Source of the DNA: Candidatus Bathyarchaeota archaeon
GTDB lineage: Archaea; Thermoproteota; Bathyarchaeia; TCS64
Assembly (NCBI GenBank): GCA_018652685.1
Contig: JABIBQ010000054.1
Span: forward strand, 1 to 54,196
Direction of reading: 5' to 3'
DNA length: 54,196 nt
The translations under genes and the position numbers were made by a program. The notes below the pieces were generated by a model that did no database searches, had not been told where the DNA came from, and was given only the letters and a program-made list of their open reading frames with translations. The first letter of the stretch is position 1. Each line of letters starts with the position of its first letter. Positions 51,582-54,196 of this stretch are shown here, one piece after another.

Positions 51582-54002
51582 CTAGAGGGAGCCATGGAGG
51601 ACTTTGGTTTCCTTTACGAGTTTACCGTCAACCAGTTTCTGAGTGTAAACACCCCATGCAGTTCCGGTGCTCCAGAAAGAGCTGAAATCCTCCTTGTTGA
51701 TCCTTGGAGCAAACTCGACCTCACTCTTGGTCATGTCGAACTTGAATCCGCTAAGAGAGAGCAACACTCCCCAGCTCGCCATGCTACGTGAATAGTGGTG
51801 GCCGCACTCCACCTCGTTCCATGGACTCCGCTTGACTCCGTCCTGCCTGTCGCGGACGGCCTTGACGATCGTCAAACCCTCGTCGACATGGCCCTCCCAT
51901 ATCAAGTGGGCTGCGACGTGGTACTCGATGCCGGGCCAGACCTCGTGGCTGTAGACGAACGGGTAATCAGGCCTGCCCCCGTTGGGCCAAGTACATGCCA
52001 GCAGCCCCATCTCGTCGTTTAGCACATATGTCCTCTGGGTATTGTCGTGGTCGTTGAAGTCTGTCTTGAAGTTATGCTTGTAGACGCTGAGCACCGCATC
52101 GCGGACATGCTCAGGCGGAAGCATGTACCCGACCCCCATCAAGTGCGAGTTGATCTGGCCCAACAACTGGTCACTCAGGCACCCTACTCCGTGTTGGTAC
52201 TTATGCTCGTTCACGTCCTCCAGATTCTGAACGTAGTACTCGCCATTCCAAAGAGTCTTGTCCAGATTCACCCTACCCTTCTCGTAGAGGGATAGGTATT
52301 TCTCGGCTGACTCATGATCCCCAGCGGCCTCCCCTAACATGTAACCACTCTTGAGGGCGGCCAGAAATAATATCCCGCTCAACGGGTTTGGTCCGTAGAA
52401 GGTGATATCGTACGTGTTATGCTGCTTGCCCTCGGGCACGCCATCCCCGTTATGGTCCCACACCTCACATGCGTAATCAAGGGCGCGCTTGGCCCCCGGC
52501 CATAATCCTGTCATCCACTCGGTCTTACCGCTGAGCTTCCACTCACGGTATAGGCGCATGACACTGCCGCACTGACCATCAGAGGCGGCCTCTACCACAT
52601 CCCAGCTGATGGGCCCAGGGAACGCGTTGAACGCCCTGAAACTCATCTTGCCGTCCTCATCGGTTTCATGCAGGAACTCGGTTTCCCTCATGCTACGTTC
52701 AAGGCTCGGGAACAGGAATGCCAGTGTCTGGGCATAGTTCCAGACATGTGTGCAATTCCCACTACAGCAGCCGGCGTCATCAAAGCAGCCTTCGTACCCG
52801 AAGAAGGAGCCATCCTCAAGCCAGAAACATGTGTTGCTCCTGAGCACGGTGATGTTTGAGGCAACTGCATCAAGCACGTAGCTGGGAAGAGTTGATTCGT
52901 ACAGTGTCTTGCTGAACTTTCTTGAGAACTTCTCAAGGTGCTCTCTCTTGTCCATGTAGTATTTCGCCACGTCCCAAGCGTTAGAGAACCTCACGGAGTA
53001 CCTGTTCTTGGCTACCTCCTGGTGGCATCCACAGTCGGATCCGCAGTCTCCCTTCCTCTGGTCCCAGTTCTTGAGGCGGTTTGGGAAGTACCATGCTATG
53101 ATGAACGTGAAATCCTTTTTCTCACCTGGGTTTATGGATTTTGACGCCGCGACGCTCCCGGCGTCGGGCTTTATCTTGCTTGGTTCAGTGTACCCCAGGT
53201 CGGTGAGCCTTCCATCCTTTGAGAAATCGTCCCAGAACTCCCGCAGGTTGTCCCACCAGCGGCTCCTGTGCCAGTAGGGCTTTACGGTCACGTCGGACTC
53301 GATGGTGGCGATCACGTGGCTCCCGTGGAACAGACTGGAGTCACCCAGTTTATTGCTTGAATAGTGTATCCCGTTCAGTCCATCCTGGTTAACAAGCGAG
53401 TTCACGTTCTGGCCGTAGTAATCATGGGTGACCCAGCCGAAATCGGCTTCACCCGTGAACCCGACGGCATTCAGCATCGAGCCGGCGATGGAGACATCAA
53501 CTGGCTTATCCCCTGTGTTCTCGACAGTGTATTTGAACACCGCCAAAGGGAGCCCCGAGTCATCAGGCTCGTGCGGGATGAAAGGCGTGTACGCTTCCAG
53601 CTCAACTTGTACAGGGTAGCCGTCGTCCAGGAATTCCACTTTGACGAAAGGGTATTCGGATGATAACCTGCTGTCCTTGAACCGGGGCAGCCCGGAGACG
53701 CTGCCAGGGTGTAGGCCGTGTGATCCCTTGAATGGAGGAGTGACCTGACTCTCCAGGACTCTAGTCATTACATTTGACCCATCGTTTACGGAGACAGCGA
53801 AGAAGGAGTATGGTAGCTTCTGGCCCTTGGCTGATCTGTTCCAGATCTCCCAGTCCCTGAGGTTACCGCGTGACCCGACTGATATATTTCCGGTGCCGAT
53901 GCCGCCCAGCAGGAACGCGGCCTCGGTGGCTTCCCTGCCATAGGACCTCTGTGGGCCATAATCATGCAACTCGTCTTTCGAGAAAGGCTTGACTGAACTC
54001 AT
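51582..54002 (-). CDS. GH116 beta-glucosidase/glucosylceramidase-like enzyme
   Basis: The 806-residue enzyme resembles the GBA2 family. The N-terminal beta domain starts at FLLGGIGTGNISVGSRGNLR. The catalytic (alpha/alpha)6 domain has FGYEGCFDDAGCCSGNCTHV, then WNYAQ (nucleophile about Glu404) and QHNTYDITFYGPNPLSG (acid/base about Asp532). The spacing of 128 agrees with the Sulfolobus GH116 enzyme. No signal peptide is visible, so it is probably cytoplasmic. It may cleave beta-glucosides or glycolipids; the genuine substrate is unknown. Confidence 0.9.
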   Translation of the reverse strand: MSSVKPFSKDELHDYGPQRSYGREATEAAFLLGGIGTGNISVGSRGNLRDWEIWNRSAKGQKLPYSFFAVSVNDGSNVMTRVLESQVTPPFKGSHGLHPGSVSGLPRFKDSRLSSEYPFVKVEFLDDGYPVQVELEAYTPFIPHEPDDSGLPLAVFKYTVENTGDKPVDVSIAGSMLNAVGFTGEADFGWVTHDYYGQNVNSLVNQDGLNGIHYSSNKLGDSSLFHGSHVIATIESDVTVKPYWHRSRWWDNLREFWDDFSKDGRLTDLGYTEPSKIKPDAGSVAASKSINPGEKKDFTFIIAWYFPNRLKNWDQRKGDCGSDCGCHQEVAKNRYSVRFSNAWDVAKYYMDKREHLEKFSRKFSKTLYESTLPSYVLDAVASNITVLRSNTCFWLEDGSFFGYEGCFDDAGCCSGNCTHVWNYAQTLAFLFPSLERSMRETEFLHETDEDGKMSFRAFNAFPGPISWDVVEAASDGQCGSVMRLYREWKLSGKTEWMTGLWPGAKRALDYACEVWDHNGDGVPEGKQHNTYDITFYGPNPLSGILFLAALKSGYMLGEAAGDHESAEKYLSLYEKGRVNLDKTLWNGEYYVQNLEDVNEHKYQHGVGCLSDQLLGQINSHLMGVGYMLPPEHVRDAVLSVYKHNFKTDFNDHDNTQRTYVLNDEMGLLACTWPNGGRPDYPFVYSHEVWPGIEYHVAAHLIWEGHVDEGLTIVKAVRDRQDGVKRSPWNEVECGHHYSRSMASWGVLLSLSGFKFDMTKSEVEFAPRINKEDFSSFWSTGTAWGVYTQKLVDGKLVKETKVLHGSL

Positions 54003-54083
54003 ACAGGGCTAAATGAGGAATACATTGAAAATATTATCCATTTCCACCAGATCTGCCTCAAACAAGCATGTCGATTGAAAACC

Positions 54084-54196
54084 CTAGCTCATGAGCCAAT
54101 CGGACAGCCTGACCTTCTTTGTGTTGTAATGGTCCTCAATGGTCACAATGTTCCTATGTGTCAGCGCATGAACGATCCTGTGAGCCTGGACGCGGC
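54084..54196 (-). CDS. C-terminal fragment of an unknown protein (rest off the window)
   Basis: The last 36 residues of a frame entering from the right edge read RVQAHRIVHALTHRNIVTIE, then DHYNTKKVRLSDWLMS before a TAG. No family can be identified from this short piece. The helix-rich, basic composition is compatible with a DNA-binding or metabolic protein. Confidence 0.4.
   Translation of the reverse strand, partial: RVQAHRIVHALTHRNIVTIEDHYNTKKVRLSDWLMS

Overview
This 54-kb window is archaeal chromosome. The evidence is the L7Ae-S28e-L24e-Ndk translation cluster, a GINS subunit next to MCM, archaeal Nob1, Trm112 and PUA proteins, the isopentenyl phosphate kinase route of the mevalonate pathway, an intron-containing tRNA-Tyr with a C1-G72 pair, and TATA boxes about 26 bases upstream of apparently leaderless starts. 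A free-standing desulforedoxin, a bacterial-type two-[4Fe-4S] ferredoxin protein and several flavoproteins suggest anaerobic life. Many amino-acid and peptide enzymes suggest organic-matter degradation. I cannot place the lineage; a mesophilic uncultivated group with a class II HMG-CoA reductase is the most I can say. There are no rRNA genes, CRISPR arrays, insertion sequences or clear prophage genes.

Layout. 0-4.5 kb: a cut regulator, a small secreted protein, tRNA-Tyr, a frameshifted CBS-domain remnant, then MtnA, an arginase-family hydrolase and an Ogg2 DNA glycosylase on the minus strand. 4.5-12 kb: GINS-MCM, an alpha-alpha-barrel-like protein, desulforedoxin, a membrane-anchored DUF4332 protein, threonine aldolase and inositol-phosphate synthase. 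12-15.3 kb: Ndk, a possible zinc-finger ORF, L24e, S28e and L7Ae, then a divergent cysteine-rich PadR regulator and arsenite methyltransferase. 15.3-20 kb: a GltX-IdsA-Fni-IPK operon. 20-30.3 kb: an ABC exporter, FMN reductase, cyclic amidohydrolase, Nob1-NAD kinase, PIMT, CoA-transferase, PHP protein, methyltransferase and ferredoxin. 30.3-39.4 kb: a PUA protein, three paralogous class I aminotransferases around an Asn-type Ntn hydrolase, a winged-helix remnant, a proline-racemase-family protein, Trm112, an unknown protein and HMG-CoA reductase. 39.4-47.3 kb: a RAM-domain protein, CoaD, DUF763, transglutaminase, HPP protein, split transketolase, DUF371-glycosyltransferase, flavodoxin and tRNA-Ala. 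47.4-54.2 kb: a zinc-ribbon membrane protein, a glutaredoxin-like protein lacking its first cysteine, an MFS transporter, an AbgB-like M20 hydrolase and a GH116 beta-glucosidase.

How the genes fit together. HMG-CoA reductase, IPK, Fni and IdsA supply isoprenoids, and inositol-phosphate synthase supplies a head-group precursor, for ether lipids. The two-part transketolase supplies pentoses. The aminotransferases, Asn-type hydrolase, threonine aldolase, M20 hydrolase and arginase-family enzyme point to amino-acid turnover. The most system-like unit is the PadR/ArsM pair: both proteins carry N-terminal cysteine pairs, and their shared promoter has a 12-bp perfect palindrome at the predicted arsM transcription start. 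The aminotransferase cluster, which shows a 56-base identical tract between two paralogs, is the second.
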